From positions 2,314,808 through 2,378,807 of the forward strand of contig NW_004450302.1 of assembly GCF_000321225.1 (NCBI RefSeq): a stretch of 64,000 nucleotides of DNA, read 5' to 3'. The position numbers and the translations under genes were made by a program. This document shows positions 50,801 to 54,505 of the stretch, one piece after another. The notes beneath the pieces were generated by a model, which worked only from the letters and a program-made list of their open reading frames with translations, was not told where the DNA came from and did not search any database. This stretch comes from Odobenus rosmarus divergens. Taxonomy: Eukaryota > Chordata > Mammalia > Carnivora > Odobenidae. Every line of letters starts with the position of its first letter. Positions within the stretch are counted from its first letter, which is position 1.

Positions 50801-51463
50801 TTTTGTCATCCTTCACAATTTAATCTCTTTTAGAAGCAGTCAGAATGTGTTTTGAGTCCTTAAGGACTCTGCCTGCCAACTATTATGTTAACAGTTTATA
50901 TGGGTTTCTCTTTAATCGTCTGGAGTATTTTCTCATGAATGAGAAAACAGAAGAGTTAATTTAACTAAAAGTCATAGGCTAATACATGACCAAGCCTAGA
51001 TTTCAGTCCCTTGCCTAATTCCAAAACCTACACTAACCACTAGATGATGAATCTGAAAGAAAGGCCATAGGTTCTATCTCTTTATTAACTTTTGATTCAA
51101 TTTTAAGCATATATTTGGAGAAGAATTCCTATATGCAAGTCCAAGAAGCTGCTTGTTTTCTTTTAGCCTGGGAGTGGCAATGGTAAAATTTTCATGATTG
51201 AAGCTTTTGAATCCTTTACAGAACAGTGGGTGTTTTTTCATGACCTGTGATATTAGTACCTTCTTACTATTGCTAGTAATGATCCTGCGTTCTGGGTTGT
51301 TTTATACCAGGCTTTCTTCGAGAGTCATCCGGCTCCTTCAGCTGAGCGCACCATCCAGCAGTGTTGTGAAAATATCCTGCTGAATGCTGCTTGGCTAAAG
51401 CGAGATGCTGAGAGCATTCACCAGTACCTCCTTCAGCGAAAAGCCTCACCACCTACAGCGTGA
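6016..51463 (+). CDS. NPEPPS: NPEPPS gene, exons 3-23 (puromycin-sensitive aminopeptidase, 5' part off window)
   Basis: Encodes a cytosolic zinc aminopeptidase of the M1 family that removes N-terminal residues from peptides. Known roles of the family member include trimming proteasome products and degrading neuropeptides and polyglutamine peptides. Twenty-one exons join in frame (2,420 nt including the stop). The end residue count equals the 919 residues of human PSA, so numbering is shared. Visible catalytic features: GAMEN at 316-320 (exemplar motif for N-terminus recognition), HELAH at 352-356 (two zinc ligands and the general base Glu353), the third ligand Glu375 in the NEGFASW context, and Tyr438. 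By family knowledge the order is an N-terminal beta domain, a thermolysin-like catalytic domain (about 265-490) and a C-terminal helical repeat domain (about 555-870). No frameshift or premature stop is seen. Exons 1-2 and the promoter are outside the window. Exons are listed separately. Confidence 0.98.
6094..6465. other. intron 3 sequence, no feature seen
   Basis: No exon or recognised repeat. Confidence 0.5.
6470..6602 (+). mobile_element. short CanSINE, first of a pair
   Basis: gggtgcctaagttggctcag to ggcacctacttaaaaaa, with a taa-rich tail. Confidence 0.85.
6611..6805 (+). mobile_element. CanSINE, second of a pair
   Basis: ggggtacctgggtggctcag head directly after the tail of the short element. 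The outer target duplication is unclear here. Confidence 0.92.
6945..7076 (+). mobile_element. carnivoran L1 3' end
   Basis: gatgagcaccaggtgatgta, then ctgaaactaatataacactg and gaattaaaataaaaa, the usual end of carnivoran L1. Confidence 0.8.
7080..7990. other. intron 3 sequence, mostly unassigned
   Basis: AT-rich. 7240-7500 has LINE-like wording (gacccagcaattctggtaag) suggesting an eroded L1 part, but it is not firm. Confidence 0.4.
7995..8330 (+). repeat. old mammalian interspersed repeat, family not assigned
   Basis: Text such as cattccaggacctgtagtgg and cattggccaaaggaaatagc is familiar from dispersed mammalian repeats. The ORFs across it look non-genic. Confidence 0.35.
8492..8658 (+). 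mobile_element. CanSINE
   Basis: Flanked by aaacaagaacacgacag (8475-8491) and the same with one change (8659-8675). Confidence 0.92.
9062..9239 (+). mobile_element. CanSINE, 5' end slightly short
   Basis: Starts ctgggtggctcagtcag. A diverged direct repeat aaagtgaggctct flanks it (9043 and 9240). Confidence 0.9.
9270..9612 (+). mobile_element. L1 3' end
   Basis: Ends caccatgttgtacacctgaa then actaatgtaacactg and an A-rich tail; preceded by a G-rich stretch usual in L1 3' UTRs. Confidence 0.65.
9615..10036. other. intron 3 sequence, no feature seen
   Basis: No exon or recognised repeat. Confidence 0.45.
10050..10160 (-). mobile_element. CanSINE, internally deleted
   Basis: Lacks most of the body between gagggagggaac and atgacctgagccgaaggcag. 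aataagataaaa flanks both sides. Confidence 0.9.
10195..10396 (+). mobile_element. CanSINE with a small internal duplication
   Basis: The cggctca step appears twice (tttggctcataacccttcgg). Flanked by aaaatttaaaatctgt at 10179-10194 and 10397-10412. Confidence 0.92.
10753..10912 (-). mobile_element. CanSINE
   Basis: Reverse copy; 18-bp direct repeat with one difference at 10735-10752 and 10913-10930. Confidence 0.92.
10979..11001. repeat. (TG)n microsatellite
   Basis: About eleven TG units. Confidence 0.95.
11185..11425 (-). repeat. MIR, nearly full length
   Basis: Reverse MIR: gtgccaggtaccattttatg, then taaataacttgcccaatgtt and gtggcagagcctggatttc. Confidence 0.85.
11668..11708. repeat. GT-rich simple repeat
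   Basis: gtgtctgtgtgtgtgtatg and similar. Confidence 0.85.
11724..11916 (+). mobile_element. CanSINE
   Basis: Head gggggcacctgagtggctcag; aaataaataaataaatc tail. Confidence 0.92.
12131..12327 (+). mobile_element. CanSINE
   Basis: A 19-bp direct repeat, agaaattatc..., with one difference, at 12112-12130 and 12328-12346. Confidence 0.93.
12965..13143 (-). mobile_element. CanSINE
   Basis: Reverse copy with body cacaagtaggcagacaggca; flanked by aagaaataag at about 12938 and 13144. Confidence 0.92.
13150..14140. other. AT-rich intron 3 sequence, no feature seen
   Basis: No exon or confident repeat. Confidence 0.45.
14166..14252 (+). mobile_element. short tRNA-only CanSINE
   Basis: gggtgtctggctggctcag to acattgggcacattaaaaa; atggcactttt / gtggcactttg flank it. 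Confidence 0.85.
14270..15185. other. intron 3 sequence, no feature seen
   Basis: No exon or recognised repeat. Confidence 0.45.
15195..15408 (+). repeat. MIR
   Basis: gctacttactaatcgtgtgc, caagcaagttatttaac, cagttttctcatctg and terminal aataataaatgttgatt. Confidence 0.85.
15697..15818 (+). CDS. NPEPPS: NPEPPS exon 4
   Basis: 122 nt, acceptor cacag, donor gtatgg. It completes Gly140 and encodes residues 141-180 ([12 protein letters not shown] at the start, VTQFE at the end), finishing on a codon boundary. Part of the N-terminal beta domain. Confidence 0.97.
16018..16066. repeat. (CA)n microsatellite
   Basis: About 24 uninterrupted CA units, likely length-polymorphic. Confidence 0.97.
16101..16139 (+). 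repeat. left arm of a 39-bp perfect inverted repeat
   Basis: Exact reverse complement of 16260-16298. The arm probably extends leftward to about 16085 when the inserted SINEs on the right are removed. Confidence 0.93.
16260..16298 (-). repeat. right arm of the inverted repeat
   Basis: Exact reverse complement of 16101-16139, with a 120-bp AT-rich, TATATG-rich spacer. The arm's continuation reappears at about 16607 after the SINE insertions. Confidence 0.93.
16335..16530 (-). mobile_element. CanSINE
   Basis: Full reverse copy inserted in the T-tail of the truncated element that follows; ctttttgttttttaatt-like flanks. Confidence 0.92.
16531..16606 (-). mobile_element. truncated CanSINE
   Basis: Only tail, GA-rich start and the gtgcccc end remain. 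actatgtacctttc at 16286-16299 and 16607-16620 brackets this and the preceding element. Confidence 0.85.
16959..17130 (+). mobile_element. CanSINE
   Basis: taaagtttcggatt / taaagttttggatc flank it. Missing part of the tRNA-like region. Confidence 0.92.
17228..17412 (+). mobile_element. CanSINE
   Basis: Head ggggcacctgggtggctcag; tail aaatgaataaaatctttaaa. Confidence 0.92.
17535..17728 (-). mobile_element. CanSINE
   Basis: Reverse copy; ccaaataaa on both sides (about 17520 and 17728). Confidence 0.92.
17875..18410 (+). repeat. possible solo LTR of an old endogenous retroelement
   Basis: A 0.5-kb block with an LTR-like 3' part: a C-rich stretch, ccttgctacaatgaataaca near 18330-18350 and no coding content. 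Family and exact ends are not determined. Could be another dispersed repeat. Confidence 0.35.
18797..18985 (-). mobile_element. CanSINE, left half of an inverted pair
   Basis: tagaaacttttttt at about 18782 and 18986. Faces the + copy at 19019. Confidence 0.92.
19019..19224 (+). mobile_element. CanSINE, right half of an inverted pair
   Basis: agaaacttttaaacctt at 19002-19018 and 19225-19241. Confidence 0.93.
19749..19930 (+). mobile_element. CanSINE
   Basis: gggacgcctgggtggctcag head, aataaataaaaatc tail. Confidence 0.92.
20040..20135 (+). repeat. L2 3' end fragment
   Basis: gtgttgcctggcatggagta then aaatatttaaacaagtgaag resembles the L2 terminus. Lies just upstream of exon 5. Confidence 0.45.
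20211..20318 (+). CDS. NPEPPS: NPEPPS exon 5
   Basis: 108 nt, exactly 36 codons (residues 181-216), acceptor ttaag, donor gtatgt. It contains the strongly conserved M1-family block [17 protein letters not shown], characteristic of the N-terminal domain. Confidence 0.98.
20319..21496. other. intron 5
   Basis: Free of CanSINEs. A short MIR/L2-like end at 21230-21265 (gtgcctggcatataataggt). Otherwise nothing recognised. Confidence 0.5.
21497..21697 (+). CDS. NPEPPS: NPEPPS exon 6
   Basis: 201 nt, 67 codons (residues 217-283), acceptor taaag after a pyrimidine tract, donor gtaaat. It encodes [17 protein letters not shown] and the run into the catalytic domain. Compared with the human protein as remembered, residue 229 region reads DENVVEV rather than DENLVEV. 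Confidence 0.98.
21698..22145. other. intron 6, no feature seen
   Basis: 448 bp without a recognised repeat. Confidence 0.6.
22146..22242 (+). CDS. NPEPPS: NPEPPS exon 7
   Basis: 97 nt, residues 284-315 plus the first base of Gly316. Acceptor tgtag, donor gtaaag. It encodes [20 protein letters not shown] and IAIADFAA, the M1 block immediately before GAMEN. Confidence 0.98.
22354..22387 (+). CDS. NPEPPS: NPEPPS exon 8 (34-nt exon with GAMEN)
   Basis: Only 34 nt, too short for ORF finding. It completes Gly316 and encodes [10 protein letters not shown] plus two bases of Arg327, so it carries the GAMEN substrate-recognition motif. Acceptor tgaag, donor gtatgt. Intron 7 before it is just 111 bp. 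Confidence 0.97.
22388..23224. other. intron 8, no feature seen
   Basis: No recognised repeat; pyrimidine-rich stretch before exon 9. Confidence 0.55.
23225..23339 (+). CDS. NPEPPS: NPEPPS exon 9 (HELAH zinc motif)
   Basis: 115 nt, residues 328-365 after completing Arg327. Acceptor cacag, donor gtattt, which is weaker than the other donors here. It carries [14 protein letters not shown]; His352 and His356 bind zinc and Glu353 is the general base in this family. Confidence 0.98.
23340..24440. other. left part of intron 9, no feature seen
   Basis: Unique-looking sequence up to the CanSINE. Confidence 0.5.
24462..24655 (-). mobile_element. CanSINE
   Basis: Reverse copy with exact tctcatatagctttt at 24447-24461 and 24656-24670. 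Confidence 0.94.
24671..25667. other. right part of intron 9, no feature seen
   Basis: T-rich; no recognised repeat. Confidence 0.5.
25668..25832 (+). CDS. NPEPPS: NPEPPS exon 10 (third zinc ligand)
   Basis: 165 nt, 55 codons (366-420), acceptor ttag, donor gtgagc. It begins [18 protein letters not shown]; Glu375 in NEGFASW is the third zinc ligand of M1 enzymes, 19 residues after the second histidine of HELAH, the usual spacing. Confidence 0.98.
25833..26669. other. intron 10, no feature seen
   Basis: No CanSINE or recognised old repeat. Confidence 0.5.
26670..26774 (+). CDS. NPEPPS: NPEPPS exon 11 (catalytic tyrosine)
   Basis: 105 nt, 35 codons (421-455), acceptor ccag, donor gtaaaa. It encodes [19 protein letters not shown]; Tyr438 in ISYSKG is the transition-state-stabilising tyrosine of the M1 family. 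Confidence 0.98.
26775..27207. other. intron 11, no feature seen
   Basis: 433 bp, unique-looking. Confidence 0.55.
27208..27268 (+). CDS. NPEPPS: NPEPPS exon 12
   Basis: 61 nt, residues 456-475 plus the first base of Glu476. Acceptor tcag, donor gtaatc. It encodes [20 protein letters not shown] at the end of the catalytic domain. Confidence 0.97.
27759..27948 (+). mobile_element. CanSINE
   Basis: gaagatgaaaaaga on both sides (about 27745 and 27949). Confidence 0.93.
28024..28223 (+). mobile_element. CanSINE
   Basis: Flanked by aagatttgtg / aagatttgtc; the left copy is just before the head. Confidence 0.92.
28545..28750 (-). mobile_element. CanSINE inserted in a MER5A-like element
   Basis: Reverse copy; ccttatagttctt at about 28530 and 28752. 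Confidence 0.92.
28752..28890 (+). mobile_element. MER5A-like hAT DNA transposon relic
   Basis: tagttcttaaactataatgt then attcagtaggtctggggtga matches the MER5A core. Confidence 0.65.
29030..29600 (+). repeat. L2 3' region
   Basis: Follows L2 order: ctctgattgcatcacctact, ctgtctacctggattgccct, ctcttcaagatgcagacc, ttgtgaagcctttatttttc. Confidence 0.65.
29726..29821 (-). mobile_element. short tRNA-only CanSINE
   Basis: Exact tataatttgtgatttt at 29710-29725 and 29822-29837. Confidence 0.92.
30076..30185 (+). CDS. NPEPPS: NPEPPS exon 13
   Basis: 110 nt, completes Glu476 and encodes 477-512. Acceptor ctag, donor gtaacc. Contains the family block [18 protein letters not shown], where the catalytic domain passes into the next beta domain. 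Confidence 0.97.
30443..30575 (-). mobile_element. short tRNA-only CanSINE
   Basis: taatctctataccccatatg to ctgagccagccaggcacccc; cttgatat flanks. Confidence 0.88.
30647..30846 (+). mobile_element. CanSINE
   Basis: ggggcacctgtgtggctcag head; aaataaataaaatctt tail. Confidence 0.92.
30970..31084 (-). mobile_element. short tRNA-only CanSINE
   Basis: taaaattagttttt / taaaattagtttta flank it. Confidence 0.87.
31095..33186. other. right part of intron 13, no feature seen
   Basis: 2 kb without CanSINE, the longest SINE-free intronic stretch in the right-hand introns. No exon or confident repeat. Confidence 0.45.
33187..33250 (+). CDS. NPEPPS: NPEPPS exon 14
   Basis: 64 nt, residues 513-533 plus one base of Gly534. 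Acceptor ttag, donor gtaagc. Encodes [20 protein letters not shown]. This small exon holds the most differences from the human protein as remembered (RKFCASGP against KKFCAGGS). Confidence 0.96.
33655..33885 (-). repeat. MIR
   Basis: tgtaccagttaccgtgctaa, caaatgagggagctgagg, agttgcccagggtcacc. Confidence 0.8.
33972..34371 (-). mobile_element. CanSINE split by a copied intron segment
   Basis: Tail and GA-rich start at 33972-34012; remainder at 34230-34371 beginning taggcagacaggcaggcaga. Other full copies (12965-13143) read straight through at this point with cacaag, so the 34013-34229 piece is foreign and replaced only a few SINE bases. Confidence 0.9.
34023..34229 (+). repeat. copied segment inside the CanSINE
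   Basis: About 207 bp, over 90 percent identical to 35867-36079 in the same orientation. Differences include small indels (ttgttg against ttttcgttg; an extra ata). Confidence 0.92.
34929..34981 (+). repeat. 32-bp-period partial tandem duplication
   Basis: The 21-bp unit starting ggggagtatcatgtctatga occurs at 34929 and 34961. Confidence 0.9.
35424..35563 (+). CDS. NPEPPS: NPEPPS exon 15
   Basis: 140 nt, completes Gly534 and encodes 535-580. Acceptor ttaag, donor gtaagt. Begins [19 protein letters not shown]. Its neighbour intron 15 holds the source of the duplicated segment described at 35867. Confidence 0.97.
35867..36079 (+). repeat. apparent source of the copied segment (intron 15)
   Basis: About 213 bp of otherwise unique sequence beginning ttgcaacttcaaactgcact and ending gtaccattcataa; matching copy at 34023-34229. 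Confidence 0.9.
36488..36672 (+). mobile_element. CanSINE
   Basis: ggggcgtctgggtggctcag head; A-tail followed by a T-run. Confidence 0.92.
36965..37080 (-). mobile_element. CanSINE, 3' part missing
   Basis: Only the tRNA-like part in reverse, from ggagcctgatgtggggctcg to gccacccaggcacccc. Confidence 0.87.
37203..37386 (-). mobile_element. CanSINE, 70 bp before exon 16
   Basis: tgctcaagatgcttt at 37188-37202 and about 37387. Its head end is about 65 bp from the exon 16 acceptor, the closest SINE to any coding exon here. Confidence 0.94.
37454..37588 (+). CDS. NPEPPS: NPEPPS exon 16
   Basis: 135 nt, 45 codons (581-625), acceptor tcag, donor gtgagc. Encodes [18 protein letters not shown] and ends [10 protein letters not shown], the start of the C-terminal helical domain. 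Confidence 0.98.
37589..38575. other. intron 16, no feature seen
   Basis: No confident repeat; the 38159-38476 reverse ORF is not supported as a gene. Confidence 0.45.
38577..38617. repeat. T/C-rich simple repeat
   Basis: tttctttctt-type run at the A-tail complement of the following L1 end. Confidence 0.85.
38618..38750 (-). mobile_element. L1 3' UTR fragment, antisense
   Basis: attgaagtatagttgacaca, gtttcaggtgtgcaacacag, ctcaccacaagtgtagccac: reversed carnivoran L1 3' region. Confidence 0.8.
38965..39184 (+). CDS. NPEPPS: NPEPPS exon 17
   Basis: 220 nt, the longest internal coding exon; residues 626-698 plus one base of Gly699. Acceptor ccag, donor gtaatg. Begins [20 protein letters not shown] and ends [12 protein letters not shown]-terminal helical repeat domain. 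Confidence 0.98.
39485..39690 (+). mobile_element. CanSINE
   Basis: aagaatagctaa at 39470 and 39690. Confidence 0.93.
40025..41010 (-). repeat. L2, long antisense copy
   Basis: Reversed L2 3' end: ttcaacaaatatttatgcac, ttctattctgggagctttc, acattctagtgggagacac, then gtacagaaggcctgcggcag and gtagtccagttgaggcac. Explains the many open frames here without a gene. Confidence 0.6.
41011..41570 (-). repeat. probable continuation of the old LINE-like repeat
   Basis: A/G-rich wording such as caactttttaaaggagtttt and gctgaaagggggtagtc is typical of the same dispersed repeats. Family assignment is weak. Confidence 0.35.
41780..42180 (-). mobile_element. L1M-type fragment, antisense (first)
   Basis: tgagttatgatttaaatgta then ctggcttctctcgctcagta and gttgatcgttgctggtg. 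Reversed L1 3' sequence. Confidence 0.65.
42185..42970 (-). mobile_element. L1M-type fragment, antisense (second)
   Basis: Begins again at a 3' UTR-like point (ttgagatataatcagtatat), so it is a separate insertion. Includes ggtatatacctaagagtaga and ggttttgatttgcatttccc. Confidence 0.78.
42971..43383. other. end of intron 17, no feature seen
   Basis: No recognised repeat. Confidence 0.5.
43384..43526 (+). CDS. NPEPPS: NPEPPS exon 18
   Basis: 143 nt, completes Gly699 and encodes 700-746. Acceptor tcag, donor gtaggt. Begins [21 protein letters not shown]-terminal helical domain. Confidence 0.98.
43527..43972. other. intron 18, no feature seen
   Basis: 446 bp, unique-looking. Confidence 0.55.
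43973..44029 (+). CDS. NPEPPS: NPEPPS exon 19
   Basis: 57 nt, 19 codons (747-765): [19 protein letters not shown]. Acceptor gtag, donor gtgagt. Too short to stand out as an ORF, but it is required to keep the frame between exons 18 and 20. Confidence 0.97.
44175..44361 (+). mobile_element. CanSINE
   Basis: Exact aagaaactatggga at 44161-44174 and 44362-44375. Confidence 0.94.
44600..44768 (+). mobile_element. CanSINE whose tail became a GATA repeat
   Basis: ggggcgcctgggtggctcag head; the tail position is occupied by the tetranucleotide repeat. Confidence 0.92.
44766..44818. repeat. (GATA)n microsatellite
   Basis: About eleven gata/taga units then gatgatagatag. Confidence 0.95.
45279..45475 (-). 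mobile_element. CanSINE
   Basis: ctagtatttagtttt at 45263 and 45476. Confidence 0.94.
45492..46140. other. intron 19 sequence, no feature seen
   Basis: No recognised repeat. Confidence 0.45.
46150..46325 (-). repeat. MIR-like SINE relic
   Basis: ccactcattttacagatggg, ccagagaggttaaggactta, gatcacacagctagttagag, cccaggtctcctgactt. MIR or a related old SINE. Confidence 0.65.
46681..46888 (-). mobile_element. CanSINE
   Basis: aataatttaatttttt at 46665-46680 and 46889-46904. Confidence 0.94.
46905..47373. other. end of intron 19, no feature seen
   Basis: No recognised repeat. Confidence 0.5.
47374..47481 (+). CDS. NPEPPS: NPEPPS exon 20
   Basis: 108 nt, 36 codons (766-801), acceptor gtag, donor gtaagt. 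Begins [20 protein letters not shown]. Reads TLSPEL where the remembered human protein has TLLPDL. Confidence 0.97.
47482..47985. other. intron 20, no feature seen
   Basis: 504 bp, unique-looking. Confidence 0.55.
47986..48141 (+). CDS. NPEPPS: NPEPPS exon 21
   Basis: 156 nt, 52 codons (802-853), acceptor ttag, donor gtatgt. Begins [20 protein letters not shown] and ends [11 protein letters not shown]-terminal helical domain. Confidence 0.98.
48142..48456. other. intron 21, no feature seen
   Basis: 315 bp with a short gagggagg purine run. Confidence 0.6.
48457..48504 (+). CDS. NPEPPS: NPEPPS exon 22
   Basis: 48 nt, 16 codons (854-869): [16 protein letters not shown]. Acceptor tcag, donor gtaagc. 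Confidence 0.97.
48690..49130 (+). repeat. MIR split by a CanSINE
   Basis: Left part 48690-48785 (cctattagctatgtgacttc), right part 49031-49130 (gtctcctcatccataaaatg). The SINE sits at the MIR core ttcaagcaagttttt, present at 48771-48785 and 49016-49030. Confidence 0.85.
48786..49015 (-). mobile_element. CanSINE inside the MIR
   Basis: Reverse copy with a long T-rich tail complement; exact 15-bp target duplication. Confidence 0.94.
49308..49502 (+). mobile_element. CanSINE
   Basis: aaaatcttaactt at 49292 and 49541, the right copy after about 37 bp of tail-like extension. Confidence 0.91.
49840..50190 (-). repeat. L2-like fragment, antisense
   Basis: gaccgtggaaggccttgtag, gcttataaacagtgagttga, gtctggctgcagtgtggaga; same family as 40025. 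Confidence 0.5.
50460..50644 (-). mobile_element. CanSINE
   Basis: GA-rich body first, then gccacccaggcgccgc; the T-tail complement is missing. Confidence 0.9.
50645..51310. other. end of intron 22, no feature seen
   Basis: No recognised repeat before exon 23. Confidence 0.5.
51311..51463 (+). CDS. NPEPPS: NPEPPS exon 23, coding part
   Basis: Residues 870-919 followed by TGA at 51461-51463. Acceptor ccag. Begins [20 protein letters not shown] and ends QRKASPPTA; the last residue is Ala where human is remembered as Val. The terminal exon continues into the 3' UTR. Confidence 0.98.
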   Translation, partial: AFFESHPAPSAERTIQQCCENILLNAAWLKRDAESIHQYLLQRKASPPTA

Positions 51464-51711
51464 GCCCTGAGCACACCACCGCTGCGGTCCTGCCGCTTGG
51501 CTGCTGGGGGGGATAAGGTGGGGTTACCGAACAGCTGATTCACATGCCAAGAATTTGGAGTCTTCTTTCAAACCAGTGGGGGTTGGACAATGAATGTAGT
51601 TAACTGGTTCCTGCTCACACTCCAGAATTAAATCCTATTGAAAAAGGAAAATCAGCAATTCAGCAAAAAAATAAAAATAAAAATAAAAAGTAAAAATGTA
51701 AATATGATAGT

Positions 51712-51717
51712 AATAAA
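51712..51717 (+). promoter_or_regulatory. proximal polyadenylation signal AATAAA
   Basis: AATAAA about 250 nt after the stop, preceded by several overlapping AATAAA copies in an A-rich stretch from 51668. Could support a short 3' UTR isoform; use is not shown by sequence alone. Confidence 0.4.
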
Positions 51718-52914
51718 ATAGAGCATAACGAAACTGTGAAACTTCCTGAAGCCTTGTCAGTGGTTAAAAGTATTTAACACTCTCCTGTTAATGACAGATG
51801 TTCTGTTTTTATAACCTACCAAAAGGAAACTAGAGGCTTCTGGGTGAAGAAGATTTTTTGTGAAGTAGGTTCTGCAAGCAGCCTACAAGCCAAGGGTAGT
51901 GTCCATTGCTGGGAATGGTTAAACATGAAAGGCTGATAGCTGGTATAACATAGAGTCTGTGCATAATTCCAAGTGTTTTTTGGTTTTTTTGGGTTTGTTG
52001 GGTTTTTGGTTTTTGGGGGGGTTTTTTTTTGGTTTTTTTTTTGTTTGTTTTTGTTTTTTTGGCATGGGGACTGATCGGGAAGATATATTTTCCGCATAAC
52101 TCAATCTGAAGCAAGGATCATAATTTTCCTCCATGCCTTCCCTCCTGTGTGACCACCCGGCCAAAAGGAAAAAAAAAAAAAGGTGAAAAAAAAAAAAACC
52201 AAACCTCTCCTGGTCTGGGTTTATTCTTCCTCTTAGTTCCACCCCCAACCTCCACCCCCGGTGTCCTTCTTAGAGATCAAGAAATAATAAGGAAACATCT
52301 TTTATAGCCACATTAAATAAGAGAAACTGATATACATTATTTTTTCTTTCTTTTTTAAGATAACTTTTAAGAGTCCTGAGTTGCATATAGGTGAGACATA
52401 GAAATTAAAGGGTTTTCAGCCAGGCCGTCCTGAAGGAGTTATTCTGCTAAAAAACAAACAAAACGGTCGTAGTTGTCCGACAGGCCAATGGTTAAACCTC
52501 TTCATGACAGTATCAACACTGGCTTCTCCCGGTTCACCGTGGACGTAGAAGAAGTCAGTGGCCCCCGCTGCAGGGGCCGTGTATTAGTGGTGACTGGATA
52601 GAACAGCAAAGACCATAAGCCTGTGTGTGCCACTCTTTGCTTTAACAGTGTATCCTACTAACAAGCCTCACCTACCTGACCCAGTGAGTTTTAACTCTAC
52701 ACTTCATTGCTTTCCTCTGCCCCTACCTTTTTTCCTTTTTTTTTCTTTTTCCTCTTATTTTTCCTTTTTAAAAATATTTGTGTTATTAACAGGAATTTCA
52801 TATTTGGTGTGGCTTAACTATATTTCAGAAGGTCATCAGATTGTGAGACTGCTTCCTTGAAACATTTTTGTGCTATTGTTTTAAAAAAATAATAATTAAA
52901 AAACAGTTGGCGTT

Positions 52915-52920
52915 AATAAA
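52915..52920 (+). promoter_or_regulatory. distal polyadenylation signal AATAAA
   Basis: AATAAA followed within 20-40 nt by a TG-rich stretch (aatgtcaatgtgaaattgatg). This is the best candidate for the main NPEPPS cleavage site near 52940. Confidence 0.7.
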
Positions 52921-52944
52921 AATGTCAATGTGAAATTGATGTCC

Positions 52945-53320
52945 TGATTTCTTTTATTCTCTTTCATAAGAAACTATAAACTTTCCTGTCACTCACTAGG
53001 ATTATAAGAAGTTTTAACGACCAAAGGATTTTTTGAGTCTAAGAAAATCCAATTTCTGAATTTCTTAATAATACCTAAACAGAAAAATCCTAAGATTCTT
53101 TCTAAATTCGTTCTGGATGCTCAGAAGTCTCTTAGAGATCCTTAGAGTTAGCATTTGGGAGTTAACTAGAGACTTAACCAGTTGACGTTTATCGAGGCTT
53201 TCCTGTCCAGGGGCCACACTCATGGCCGCGCTAGAGGCCATCTAGGCATGTGCTTAAGGCATCAGCAAAGCAGGGACACCAGAAAGTCTGAGAAAAGAAA
53301 TCTGCTTTTAATAATAAGAA
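52945..53320. other. intergenic sequence after NPEPPS, no feature seen
   Basis: No recognised repeat or gene. Confidence 0.45.
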
Positions 53321-53325
53321 CTCAA

Positions 53326-53430
53326 GGGGCCCCTGGCTGGCTCGCTCAGTAGATTGTGTGGACTCTTGATCTCTGGGTTGTGAGTTCAATCCGCATGTTG
53401 GGTGTGGAGCCTACTTAAAATTAAAAAAAC
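53326..53430 (+). mobile_element. short tRNA-only CanSINE
   Basis: ggggcccctggctggctcgc to gtgtggagcctacttaaaat. Confidence 0.88.
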
Positions 53431-53599
53431 AAAAAAACTCAGAAGTTTATAATTAAAAGTTCTCGAAAGAAGGTACTTCAGTTTCAGCATACATGCAGGT
53501 TTTGTGTTTAATAGTTTAGTAGTTTGAATTTTGCTGGGGCAGAAGTGGTGCAGGAAATCTTCCATGTCCCCTTCAGAGCTGCTGTCCATCCTGTTCTGT

Positions 53600-54030
53600 G
53601 CCTCAGGAGGGGTTGGCCCCAATGGATTGCATTAACAGGCTCCTTTGCCCTCTGACTTCAGGCTGTGTTGATCCAATTAGTAATACCTTCAAGATCAAAA
53701 GGCATGAGGAAAGGATGGTGAAGGTATTTATTCCCCAGGCTTCCTCATACCCAGGTCACAGGGGTTGTCTGTGTCGCTCTACCAAAGACCATGACTCCTA
53801 ATTAAGCAGCCCTCTCAAGCTTCTAGCTCCTTCACTTTGCCCCTTCAAATCTAGGAATAGAAAGAACTATTCCCCTTCTAGCTCTGGATTACTCCATTAT
53901 TCCTTGTTGGTTCTCCTGAACTTTCCCATGTCTTTGTAAATAGTCCCCTTATTAAACCTTCTTCAAGTTACCCAGTTCGAGTGTGTTCTCTGTTTTCTAC
54001 TAATATCTTGACTGATTCTGGCACTGGAGT
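53600..54030 (+). repeat. old dispersed repeat, family not assigned
   Basis: ttgtaaatagtccccttatt then aaaccttcttcaagttaccc and gagtgtgttctctgttttct are familiar from an ancient mammalian repeat with an LTR-like end. Confidence 0.4.
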
Positions 54031-54392
54031 CCTGATGATTTGGGTCTCTAAAGGTCTTAATTCAGCCTTTTTGGTGTCAGATGTTTTACTTTATTGTTTA
54101 TCTTCCAAGTAGCTCCCTATCGGGTAATAGACTCAATTTACAGGTGAGAAAGCAGGCTCAAAAAAATTAGGTAAAGTAGTTATACAATGAATAACTTAGA
54201 ACCAATGGTCAGCCCAAGCTCACTGGTCTCTAAATCCTGTGTTGCTAATTGTCATGTCTTCACGATTAGAAGATCATGCAGTCAGACTGGATCTAGGCAA
54301 CAGTTTTAAATATATTGAATGATTTTCCTTTAACCCTAAGACTTCTTGGTTAAAGCTTTTAGTAAAAATCAGAAAGTTGAAAAAGAAATGTG

Positions 54393-54504
54393 GGGCACCT
54401 GGCTGGTTCAGTCAGTAGAGCATGTGACTCTTGATCTCAGGGTCTTGAGTTTAAGTTCCTCATAGAGCTTGCTTAAAAAAAAAAAAATTATTTAAAAAAA
54501 AAAA
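54393..54504 (+). mobile_element. short tRNA-only CanSINE
   Basis: ggggcacctggctggttcag to agagcttgcttaaaaaaaa, then a mixed A-tail. Confidence 0.88.
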
Positions 54505-54505
54505 G

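Larger units (their letters stand above)
51464..52942 (+). other. NPEPPS: NPEPPS 3' untranslated region
   Basis: About 1.48 kb after the stop with no CanSINE inserted, unlike the intron and intergenic DNA either side. It holds an early A-rich stretch with several AATAAA hexamers (51668-51717), a G/T-only-like tract (51975-52065), an A-rich tract (52165-52206), a T-rich stretch near 52727-52770 and a last AATAAA at 52915. The 3' limit is inferred from that signal and from the length of the human transcript as remembered. Confidence 0.75.
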
